The notes below the pieces were generated by a model that did no database searches, was not told the origin of the DNA, and saw only the letters and a program-made list of their open reading frames with translations. The position numbers and the translations under genes were made by a program. Shown piece by piece: positions 1-6,399 of a DNA stretch of 6,510 nucleotides. Source of the stretch: an uncultured Rhodospirillales bacterium (GTDB lineage Bacteria > Pseudomonadota > Alphaproteobacteria > Acetobacterales > Acetobacteraceae); NCBI GenBank assembly GCA_903928045.1, contig CAIYPH010000796.1, positions 1 to 6,510 of the forward strand, read 5' to 3'. Position 1 is the first letter of the stretch. Each line of letters opens with the position of its first letter.

Positions 1-1312
1 CGGTCTGGCCGTGGCGGATTTCGTGGAAGAGGTGGACGCGCTTGTCGTCGGCGCCGAGCACCTGCGTGGTGGTATAGTAGGGGGCGCCGCCCTTGATCTC
101 CGCGCGATGGACGATGTGGGTCTCGGCGGTGAAGTAGCTGAAGCCGGTGGCGACGTAGGCGAGGTCGCAGCCCACCAGTTTCAGCAGCGCGTCGGTGGCG
201 TGGGTGCAGACCTGGAGGTAGCGGCTCTCGGTCATGTGGTGGTTGTAGTCCACCCAGTCCGGCCCGACGGTGCCGTGATGGAGGCGGAGAGGTTGGGCGA
301 GGTCCTCGGGCAGGGAGGCCTTGGCGTGGCCGGTGGCGTAGAGCTGCGCCTCATAGGCGGCGAGAACAGTGCCGGCGCCGAAATCCTGCGTCTTCAGCGC
401 CTGCATGACGGCGACCAGGCAGTCGTCGCGTTTGCGCTCGAGATCGCGGTGGCTGAGGTTGCCGGCTTGGGCGTCGGATTGGGCGGTGACTTCGTCGATC
501 AGCGCCTCGGTGAGCTCCGGGACGTCCATCAGCTTGGTCCAAGGCAGCTGGAGGGCCGGCCCGAACTGGGCCATGAAGTGGCGCATGCCGGCCTCGCCGC
601 CGGCGAGACGGTAGACCAGGAAGGTGCCCATGAAGGACCAGCGCAGACCTGCGCCGTAGCGGATGGCGTCGTCGATTTCGGCGGTGGTGGCCACTCCGTC
701 GTTCACCAGCCACAGCGCCTCGCGCCACAGGGCCTCCATCAGGCGGTCGGCGATGAAGCCGTCGATCTCCTTGCGGACATGGAGCGGCTTCATGCCGATC
801 GAGGCGTAGAAGGCGCGGGCGCGCTCGATGGTCTCGGGCGTAGTCTTTGCGCCGCCGCAGAGTTCCACCAGGGGGAGCAGGTAGACGGGGTTGAACGGGT
901 GGCCGACGGTGAAGCGGCCAGGGTATTTCATGCCGGCCTGGATTTCACTCGGCAGCAGACCGGAGGTGGAGGAGCACACCAGCGCATCCGGCTTCGCGTG
1001 GGTATCGATCTCGGCGATGATGCGCTGCTTGAGGTCGATGCGCTCGGGGGCGGATTCCTGGATGAAATCGGCGTCCCGCACCGCCTCGGCAATGGTGGTG
1101 GCGAAGCGCAAAGTGCCGCGGTTGCCGGTGGGGGCGAGGGTGAGGCGGCCATAGGCGCGCTCCGCGTTGGCAAGCACTTCGCGCATCGCCCGCTCGGCCT
1201 GGGGCGCCGGGTCATAGGCCACCACGTCATGCCCGTTGAGGATCAGCCGGGCGGCCCAGCCAGCGCCGATGACGCCGCCGCCGATGATGGCGCAGTTCAT
1301 TAGGCAGTTCAT
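1..1312 (-). CDS. lcdH: L-carnitine 3-dehydrogenase fused to a betainyl-CoA thioesterase domain (C-terminus outside window)
   Basis: Cytoplasmic, NAD-dependent oxidation of L-carnitine to 3-dehydrocarnitine, with a fused hotdog domain expected to hydrolyse betainyl-CoA to glycine betaine. Translating the minus strand from 1312 gives 437 uninterrupted codons that run off position 1. The Rossmann motif GGGVIGAGW lies at residues 11-19, with Asp34 at the end of strand 2. The 3-hydroxyacyl-CoA-dehydrogenase-type active-site segment [14 protein letters not shown] at 137-150 contains the likely catalytic His138. The helical C-terminal dehydrogenase domain spans about 180-320. From about 340 a 4HBT hotdog domain begins, with the motif [11 protein letters not shown] at 355-365. 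Fusions of this type are usually a little under 500 aa, so about 50-60 residues are probably missing. The start at 1312 overlaps the upstream stop by 4 nt (ATGA) and has GAGG six bases upstream. An in-frame ATG at 1300 lies in a duplicated copy of the start. Third positions favour C, unlike the G-favouring upstream genes. The dehydrogenase call is strong; the thioesterase substrate is inferred from family and context. Confidence 0.9.
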   Translation of the reverse strand, partial: MNCLMNCAIIGGGVIGAGWAARLILNGHDVVAYDPAPQAERAMREVLANAERAYGRLTLAPTGNRGTLRFATTIAEAVRDADFIQESAPERIDLKQRIIAEIDTHAKPDALVCSSTSGLLPSEIQAGMKYPGRFTVGHPFNPVYLLPLVELCGGAKTTPETIERARAFYASIGMKPLHVRKEIDGFIADRLMEALWREALWLVNDGVATTAEIDDAIRYGAGLRWSFMGTFLVYRLAGGEAGMRHFMAQFGPALQLPWTKLMDVPELTEALIDEVTAQSDAQAGNLSHRDLERKRDDCLVAVMQALKTQDFGAGTVLAAYEAQLYATGHAKASLPEDLAQPLRLHHGTVGPDWVDYNHHMTESRYLQVCTHATDALLKLVGCDLAYVATGFSYFTAETHIVHRAEIKGGAPYYTTTQVLGADDKRVHLFHEIRHGQT

Positions 1313-1318
1313 TGGGCA
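1292..1318 (-). repeat. 12-bp tandem duplication spanning the BKACE stop and carnitine dehydrogenase start
   Basis: On the coding strand two 12-base units lie in tandem, TGCCCAATGAAC (1318-1307) and TGCCTAATGAAC (1306-1295), differing at one base and followed by a further TGC (1294-1292). Each unit carries an ATGA stop/start overlap. The duplication is in frame for the downstream gene, whose product therefore begins [13 protein letters not shown]. The BKACE reading frame stops in the first unit and would also meet TAA and TGA in the second. Confidence 0.9.
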
Positions 1319-2202
1319 CCTCGCAGCTTGAGCTTCTTGCGCACTTCGGCCGGCCCCATCACCCGCACATTCATGCCGTTGAGGATGCTCGCCGCCCGCT
1401 CCACCAGCCCGCCATTGGTGGCCTTCACGCCGCGGGAGAGGTTGAGATTGTCCTCCAGCCCCACCCGCACATTGCCGCCCGCCAGCGCCGCCATGGCGAC
1501 ATAGGGCAGCTGGTGGCGGCCGATCGAAAACGCCGAGAACACGCATCCCGGCGGCAAGTTATGCACCAGGGACATCAAAGTGAGCGGATCATCCGGCGCG
1601 CCGTAGGGGATGCCCATGCAGAGCTGGATCATCACGGGGTCATCGATCAGCCCTTCGGCGATCAACTGCTTGGCCAGCACGAGATGCCCGGCATCGAACA
1701 CTTCGATCTCCGGCCGCACGCCCAGCGCCTGCACCCGCCGCGCCATGGCGCGCAGCATGCCCGGCGTATTGGTCATCACGTAGTCGCCCTCGGCGAAATT
1801 CATCGAGCCGCAATCCAGCGTGCAGATCTCCGGCAGCAGCTGGGTGACGTGCTCGACCCGCTCGGTGGCGCCGACCATGTCGGTCTGCGTGGGATGCAGC
1901 GGCAGCGGGTTCTCCACGCCCCCCAGCACCAGATCGCCGCCCATGCCGGCGGTGAGGTTGATCACCACGTCGGTATCGCTCTCGCGGATGCGTTCCACCA
2001 CCTCGCGATACAGCGCCGGATTGCGCGCCGGCCCGCCGGTTTCGGGGTTGCGGACATGGATATGCACCACCGCCGCCCCGGCCTTGGCCGCCTCGATGGA
2101 GGAGGCCGCGATCTGCGCCGGGGTGACCGGCACGTGCTCCGACTTGTCGGCGGTGGCGCCGGCGCCGGTGACGGCACAGGTGATGAAAACGTCCCAGTTC
2201 AT
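1309..2202 (-). CDS. BKACE-family (DUF849) beta-keto acid cleavage enzyme, probable 3-dehydrocarnitine:acetyl-CoA cleavage
   Basis: A 297-aa zinc-dependent TIM-barrel enzyme of the beta-keto acid cleavage family. Family chemistry is retro-Claisen cleavage of a beta-keto acid with acetyl-CoA, giving acetoacetate and a new acyl-CoA. Next to a carnitine dehydrogenase the expected substrate is 3-dehydrocarnitine and the product betainyl-CoA. Visible features, numbered from the chosen ATG: the N-terminal strand [11 protein letters not shown]; the metal motif VHIHVR with His47 and His49; EVFDAGH at 167-173; and GLEDN with Glu250, which matches the third zinc ligand of the family. Length is typical. 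A GTG five codons upstream (2217) is also in frame, but the ATG at 2202 is preferred because a strong GAGAGGA lies six bases before it and the protein then starts [13 protein letters not shown], as is usual in the family. It follows the DMGDH-like gene by 11 nt and overlaps the carnitine dehydrogenase start. Family membership is firm; substrate is inferred mainly from the neighbour. Confidence 0.88.
   Translation of the reverse strand: MNWDVFITCAVTGAGATADKSEHVPVTPAQIAASSIEAAKAGAAVVHIHVRNPETGGPARNPALYREVVERIRESDTDVVINLTAGMGGDLVLGGVENPLPLHPTQTDMVGATERVEHVTQLLPEICTLDCGSMNFAEGDYVMTNTPGMLRAMARRVQALGVRPEIEVFDAGHLVLAKQLIAEGLIDDPVMIQLCMGIPYGAPDDPLTLMSLVHNLPPGCVFSAFSIGRHQLPYVAMAALAGGNVRVGLEDNLNLSRGVKATNGGLVERAASILNGMNVRVMGPAEVRKKLKLRGAQ
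1317..1322 (-). promoter_or_regulatory. Ribosome binding site for the carnitine dehydrogenase gene
   Basis: GAGGTG on the coding strand, with GAGG (1322-1319) six bases before the ATG at 1312. It sits inside the last codons of the BKACE gene. The spacing favours the 1312 start; for the in-frame ATG at 1300 the distance would be 18 bases, too far. The position inside the preceding gene, with the ATGA stop/start overlap, suggests translational coupling. Confidence 0.6.
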
Positions 2203-2208
2203 GGCGGT

Positions 2209-2215
2209 TCCTCTC
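2209..2215 (-). promoter_or_regulatory. Strong ribosome binding site that fixes the BKACE start
   Basis: GAGAGGA on the coding strand, six bases before the ATG at 2202 and overlapping the TGA stop (2216-2214) of the upstream gene. Because it lies downstream of the in-frame GTG at 2217, it argues for the ATG start and against the longer 302-aa reading. Confidence 0.7.
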
Positions 2216-4721
2216 ACGCCCGCAGGCGGGCATTGGCGGGGTCGAAGGGGGATTCGGGGATGATCGTGGCAGCGTGGCGCACGCCGAGAATCTCGATCTC
2301 CAGCGCCGTGCCCGGCGCCGCAAGATCCGGCCGCACGAAGGCCAGCGCGAGCGATTTGCCGAGCCGCCAGCCATAGCCCCCGGAGGTCGCGCGGCCGATC
2401 AGCTCGCCATTGGCGTAGATCGGCTCCGAGCCGCGGGCGTCGGTATCCGTCACACCGTGCACCTCGAGCGTGACATAGGCATTGGCGAAACCACGATCCC
2501 GCCAGGCGATCAGCCCGCCGCGGCCAATAAAATCGCCCTTGTCGAGCGCGACGAAGCGGGAGAGGCCAGATTCCAGCGCCGCGTATTCGATCGACAGCTC
2601 ACGCCCCACCAGCTTGTAGGATTTCTCCAGCCGCAAACTATCCATCGCCTTGATGCCGAACGGCTTGAGATCGAGATCGGCGCCAGCTTCCATCAGCGCA
2701 TCGAAAATCGCGCACTGCTGGGCGATCGGGTGATGCAGCTCCCAGCCGAGCTCACCGACATAATTCACCCGCAGCGCCTTGGCGGTTGCCGCGCCGATGC
2801 TGATGGTCTGGCCGGAGAGCCAGGGGAAGGCGGCATTGGAGAGATCGGCATCCGTCGCACGGGACAGCAGTTTTCGGGCATCCGGCCCGGCGACCACCAG
2901 CACGCCGTACTGCTCCGTCACAAGCTGCAACTGCACGCTGCCATCGCCGGGCAAAGCGTGCAGGAAGTAGTCCTGGTCATGTGTCTCGAGCGCCCCGGCC
3001 GAGACGATGTAGAACCGGTCCACCGCCTCGCGGTAGACGGTGAATTCCGTGCGCACCCCCCCCTGCGGGGTGAGGTGGTAGCACAACCCGATGCGGCCCA
3101 CCTTCTGCGGCAGGCGGCCGGAGACCAAGCGATCAAGCCAGGCCGCCGCCCCGGGGCCGGAAATCTCGAACTTCGCGAAGGCGGACATATCGAGCAGCCC
3201 GACCTTCTCATGCACATGCCGGCACTCGCGGCCGACATGCTCAAAATAGTTGGAACGCCGAAAACTCCATTTCTCGACGATGCGCCCATCAATAGCCGGC
3301 GCATGGTTCTCGTTCAGCAGCACATCGGCCTTGCCCAGTGCCGCCGCATCGAGCGCATAGCCCGCCGGCGCGAACCAGCCCGGCCGCTCCCAGCCGTAGA
3401 CGGTGCCGAACACCGCGCCGAGGTCCTTCATCCGCCCATAGCACGGCGAGGTTTTGAGCGGCCGCGTCGCGGCACGCTCCTCGTCCGGGTAGTGCACGGT
3501 GAACACCTTGGCATAGGCCTCCTCGGCCTTGGCCTTCAGGTAGCCCCGCGTCGCATAGGGTCCGAAGCGGCGCGGATCGACCCCCATCATGTCCACCGAG
3601 GGCTCCCCCTCGACGATCCATTCCGCGAGCTGCCAGCCCGCTCCGCCCGCCGCGGTGATGCCGAAACTATGCCCCTCATTGAGCCAGAAATTGCGCAGCC
3701 CCGGTGCCGGCCCGACGATCGGAGATCCATCCGGCGTATAGGCGATGGCACCGTTATAGACCTGCTTCACCCCCACCTCACCGAAGGCCGGCACGCGGGC
3801 GATCGCGGTTTCGATATGGGGTGCCAGCCGCTCCAGATCCTCCTGGAACAGCTCGTATTCGCTCGCCGCCGAGGGCCCGTCGACGTAGCAGGCCGGGGCG
3901 CCCACCTCGTAGGGCCCCAGCAGCAGCCCGCCATTCTCCTCGCGCATGTACCAGGAGGAATCGCTCTCCCGCAGCACCCCCATCTCCGGCAGCCCCAGCC
4001 GCTTGCGCTCCTGGATCAGCGGATGCGGCTCGGTGACGATATACTGGTGCTCCACGGGGATGACCGGGATTTCGAGCCCCACCATCGCCCCGGTCCGCCG
4101 CGCGAAACTGCCGGTGGCCGAAACCACGTGCTCGCAGGTGATGGCGCCCTTGTCGGTATCCACCCGCCACTCTCCGGAGGGCAGCCGCACAATGCCGGTC
4201 ACCGTGGTGTAACGGTTGATCTCCGCCCCCATCGCCCGCGCCCCGCGCGCCAGCGCCTGGGTGAGGTCGGCCGGCTGGATATAGCCGTCCTCCGGGTGCT
4301 GGATGGCGCCGATCAGCCCCTCCGTATTGCACAGCGGCCAGATCGCCTTCACCTCGTCGGGCGTGAGGAACCGCACGTCCACCCCGATGGTCTTGGCCAC
4401 CCCGGCGTAGAAGCGGTACTCGTCCATCCGGTCCTGCGTGCGGGCGAGGCGGATATTGCTGACCTGGCGCAGCCCGACATTCTGCCCGGTCTCGGCCTCC
4501 AGCCGCTTGTAGAGCGCCACCGAGTATTTATGGATCTGCCCCACGGAGTAGCTGAGGTTGAACAGCGGCAGCAGCCCGGCGGCGTGCCAGGTGGAGCCCG
4601 AGGTGAGCTCCTTGCGCTCGATCAGCACGCTGTCCGTCCAGCCCTTCTTCGCCAGATGATAAAGCGTGCTGACGCCGACGGCGCCGCCGCCGATCACCAC
4701 CGCGCGGGCATGGGTCCTCAT
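2214..4721 (-). CDS. Dimethylglycine/sarcosine dehydrogenase-type FAD- and folate-binding oxidoreductase
   Basis: An 835-aa flavoprotein of the DMGDH/SarDH family, which oxidatively demethylates N-methylglycines and passes the one-carbon unit to tetrahydrofolate. Domain order: DAO-type FAD domain (about 6-370) with dinucleotide motif GGGAVG at 11-16 and Glu35 after the second strand; a short central FAO_M-like segment (about 373-430); a GcvT aminomethyltransferase-like domain (about 435-715) with VGLLDMSAF at 507-515 and YVGELGWELHHP at 654-665; and a GcvT C-terminal barrel (about 735-825). The segment GSTWHAAGLL at 42-51 matches the flavinylation site of the family, with His46 as the likely covalent FAD ligand. 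Length is typical for the four-domain form. The ATG start at 4721 has GGAG seven bases upstream and lies 19 nt after the betA-like gene. Context fits dimethylglycine or sarcosine made from carnitine- or choline-derived betaine. Relatives act on other N-methyl amines (for example 4-methylaminobutanoate), so the exact substrate is not settled. It contains a run of eight G at 3063-3056. Confidence 0.85.
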   Translation of the reverse strand: MRTHARAVVIGGGAVGVSTLYHLAKKGWTDSVLIERKELTSGSTWHAAGLLPLFNLSYSVGQIHKYSVALYKRLEAETGQNVGLRQVSNIRLARTQDRMDEYRFYAGVAKTIGVDVRFLTPDEVKAIWPLCNTEGLIGAIQHPEDGYIQPADLTQALARGARAMGAEINRYTTVTGIVRLPSGEWRVDTDKGAITCEHVVSATGSFARRTGAMVGLEIPVIPVEHQYIVTEPHPLIQERKRLGLPEMGVLRESDSSWYMREENGGLLLGPYEVGAPACYVDGPSAASEYELFQEDLERLAPHIETAIARVPAFGEVGVKQVYNGAIAYTPDGSPIVGPAPGLRNFWLNEGHSFGITAAGGAGWQLAEWIVEGEPSVDMMGVDPRRFGPYATRGYLKAKAEEAYAKVFTVHYPDEERAATRPLKTSPCYGRMKDLGAVFGTVYGWERPGWFAPAGYALDAAALGKADVLLNENHAPAIDGRIVEKWSFRRSNYFEHVGRECRHVHEKVGLLDMSAFAKFEISGPGAAAWLDRLVSGRLPQKVGRIGLCYHLTPQGGVRTEFTVYREAVDRFYIVSAGALETHDQDYFLHALPGDGSVQLQLVTEQYGVLVVAGPDARKLLSRATDADLSNAAFPWLSGQTISIGAATAKALRVNYVGELGWELHHPIAQQCAIFDALMEAGADLDLKPFGIKAMDSLRLEKSYKLVGRELSIEYAALESGLSRFVALDKGDFIGRGGLIAWRDRGFANAYVTLEVHGVTDTDARGSEPIYANGELIGRATSGGYGWRLGKSLALAFVRPDLAAPGTALEIEILGVRHAATIIPESPFDPANARLRA

Positions 4722-4728
4722 CGTCTCA

Positions 4729-4732
4729 CTCC
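4729..4732 (-). promoter_or_regulatory. Ribosome binding site for the DMGDH-like gene
   Basis: GGAG on the coding strand, seven bases before the ATG at 4721, within the 19-nt gap after the betA-like stop. No terminator or promoter is visible in this gap, which supports co-transcription. Confidence 0.5.
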
Positions 4733-4740
4733 GTGTGCGT

Positions 4741-6399
4741 TCATCGTTGGGCTGTTTCCCAATTCGCCGCAGTGTGGAACGGCGCGTTGGAGGGCGCCAG
4801 CCTCGGCCGCCCCAGAATGTGATCGGCGGCCTTCTCGGCCAGCATGATGGTGGGGGCGTTGAGGTTGCCGGTGGTGACGTTCGGCATGATGGAGCTGTCC
4901 ACCACCCTCAGCGCATCCACCCCGATCACCCGGCAATCCGGGTCCACCACCGCCTGGGCATCATTGGCCGCCCCCATGCGGCTGGTGCCGCAGGGGTGAT
5001 AAGCGCTCTCCACCTTGCGGCGGATGAAATCGTCGATCTCCGCGTCGCTCACCACGTCCGCACCCGGCTGGAGCTCCCGCCCGCGATAGGGGTCGAACGC
5101 CGCCTGCGCGAAAATCTCCCGCGTCAGCCGCACGCAGGCCCGCATCTCCGTCCAGTCGTCCTCGTGGCTCATATAGTTGAAGCGGATCACCGGCTTCATC
5201 AGCGGATCGGCCGAGGCCAACCGCACATGCCCACGGCTCTTCGATCGCATCGGCCCGACATGGGCCTGGAACCCGTGCCGATCCGCCAGCGCCGAGCCGT
5301 CATAGGCGATCGCCAGCGGCAGGAAATGGTACTGGATATCCGGCCAGGGCACCCCCGCCCGGCTGCGGATAAAACCGCAGGACTCGAAATGGTTGGTCGC
5401 TCCCAGCCCATCCCGCCGCAACAGCCAGCGCAACCCGATGCCGAGCTTGGCCAGCGGGTTCATCGCCGAGAACAAGGTAATCGGCTGCGTGCACTCCACC
5501 TGGAAATAGAACTCCAGGTGATCCTGCAAATTCTCCCCCACCCCCGGCCGATTGGCCACGATGGGGATGCCGAAGCGCTGCAACTCCGCCGCCGGGCCGA
5601 CGCCCGAGAGTTTCAGCAATTGCGGCGTATTGATCGGCCCGCCCGCCAGGATAATCTCCCGCGCCGCCAGCGCCGTCCGCTCCGCTCCGTTGTGCGAATA
5701 CCGCAGCACCCGCGCCCGGCGCGACTCGAAGTCGATCCCGGTCGCCACCGCACCCGTGCGGATTTCCAAATTCTTCCGCCCCTTGGCCGGCTGCAAATAG
5801 GCCACCGCCGCAGAACAGCGCTCACCCCCACGTACCGTCATGTCCATCCGCCCGAACCCCTCCTGGCGGAACCCATTCACGTCCTCCGTCACCCCATACC
5901 CGGCCTGGCGCCCCGCCTCGATCCACGCGTGATACAGCGGATTGCGCAACGTCCCATACGCCGTCGACAGCGGCCCCTCCGCCCCGCGATATGCGTCGCC
6001 GCCCTCGGCGCGGCTTTCCGCCTTGCGGAAATACGGCAGCACATCCGCCCAGCCCCATCCCTTGGCGCCGGACTCCTGCCAGCCCTCGAAATCCCGCGGA
6101 TTGCCGCGGATATACACCAGCCCGTTGATCGACGATGACCCCCCCAGCACCCGCCCACGCGGCGTATGCAGCCGCCGCCCGCCCAGCGCCGGCTCGGCCT
6201 CCGCCGCGTAGAACCAGTTGTAGCGCTTCATGTTCATCGGAATGGACAAGGCGCTGGGCATACGGATGAAAATCGAGCGGTCCGAGCCCCCGGCCTCCAG
6301 CAGCAGCACGCGGCTCCGCCCATCCGCGCTCAGCCGGTTGGCCAGCACCGAGCCGGCCGAACCGGCGCCGACGATCACGAAGTCGAAGGTTTCCTGCAT
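4741..6399 (-). CDS. betA: BetA-type GMC oxidoreductase, probable choline dehydrogenase
   Basis: A 552-aa FAD-dependent alcohol dehydrogenase of the GMC family, expected to oxidise choline to betaine aldehyde (and possibly on to betaine) with electrons passing to the respiratory chain. The FAD motif GAGSAG is at 11-16, with Glu35 in VLLLEAGG. GMC signature 1 spans 82-105 (GRVLGGSSSINGLVYIRG and on) and signature 2 spans 254-268 (GPINTPQLLKLSGVG). The catalytic pair is probably His468 in AYHPCGT and Asn512 in TGNLNAPT. From memory their spacing matches His466 and Asn510 of choline oxidase, and Glu302 in FQVECTQP corresponds to that enzyme's trimethylammonium-binding Glu312. BetA-like blocks include ATNHFESCGFIRSR (334-347) and FNYMSHEDDW (407-416). 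No signal peptide or membrane segment is seen, and length is typical. The ATG at 6399 is the only ATG after an in-frame TAA about 70 nt upstream; its ribosome site is weak (GAAGAA). No betB partner is present. Other quaternary-ammonium alcohols remain possible substrates. Confidence 0.87.
   Translation of the reverse strand: MQETFDFVIVGAGSAGSVLANRLSADGRSRVLLLEAGGSDRSIFIRMPSALSIPMNMKRYNWFYAAEAEPALGGRRLHTPRGRVLGGSSSINGLVYIRGNPRDFEGWQESGAKGWGWADVLPYFRKAESRAEGGDAYRGAEGPLSTAYGTLRNPLYHAWIEAGRQAGYGVTEDVNGFRQEGFGRMDMTVRGGERCSAAVAYLQPAKGRKNLEIRTGAVATGIDFESRRARVLRYSHNGAERTALAAREIILAGGPINTPQLLKLSGVGPAAELQRFGIPIVANRPGVGENLQDHLEFYFQVECTQPITLFSAMNPLAKLGIGLRWLLRRDGLGATNHFESCGFIRSRAGVPWPDIQYHFLPLAIAYDGSALADRHGFQAHVGPMRSKSRGHVRLASADPLMKPVIRFNYMSHEDDWTEMRACVRLTREIFAQAAFDPYRGRELQPGADVVSDAEIDDFIRRKVESAYHPCGTSRMGAANDAQAVVDPDCRVIGVDALRVVDSSIMPNVTTGNLNAPTIMLAEKAADHILGRPRLAPSNAPFHTAANWETAQR

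Noticed and set aside
11..1303. 430-aa plus-strand open frame antisense to the carnitine dehydrogenase gene
   Set aside because: Gly/Val/Glu/Asp-rich translation with no motifs. The minus strand gives 437 codons with Rossmann, catalytic His and hotdog motifs.
2203..2217. GTG start at 2217 for the BKACE gene
   Set aside because: The strong GAGAGGA site lies downstream of it, six bases before the ATG at 2202, and the family normally begins at the residues after that ATG.
1312..2376. 354-aa plus-strand open frame antisense to the BKACE gene
   Set aside because: His/Arg/Gly-rich shadow of a typical full-length BKACE enzyme; no motif or convincing ribosome site.
2274..4847. 857-aa plus-strand open frame antisense to the DMGDH-like gene
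   Set aside because: Its translation is rich in Arg, His, Pro and Gly with no recognisable motif, while the opposite strand encodes a complete, motif-rich flavoprotein over the same bases. Long antisense frames are expected at high GC.
4666..6138. 490-aa plus-strand open frame antisense to the BetA-like gene
   Set aside because: Low-complexity Arg/Pro/His-rich composition, no family motif, and full overlap with a well-supported minus-strand GMC gene.
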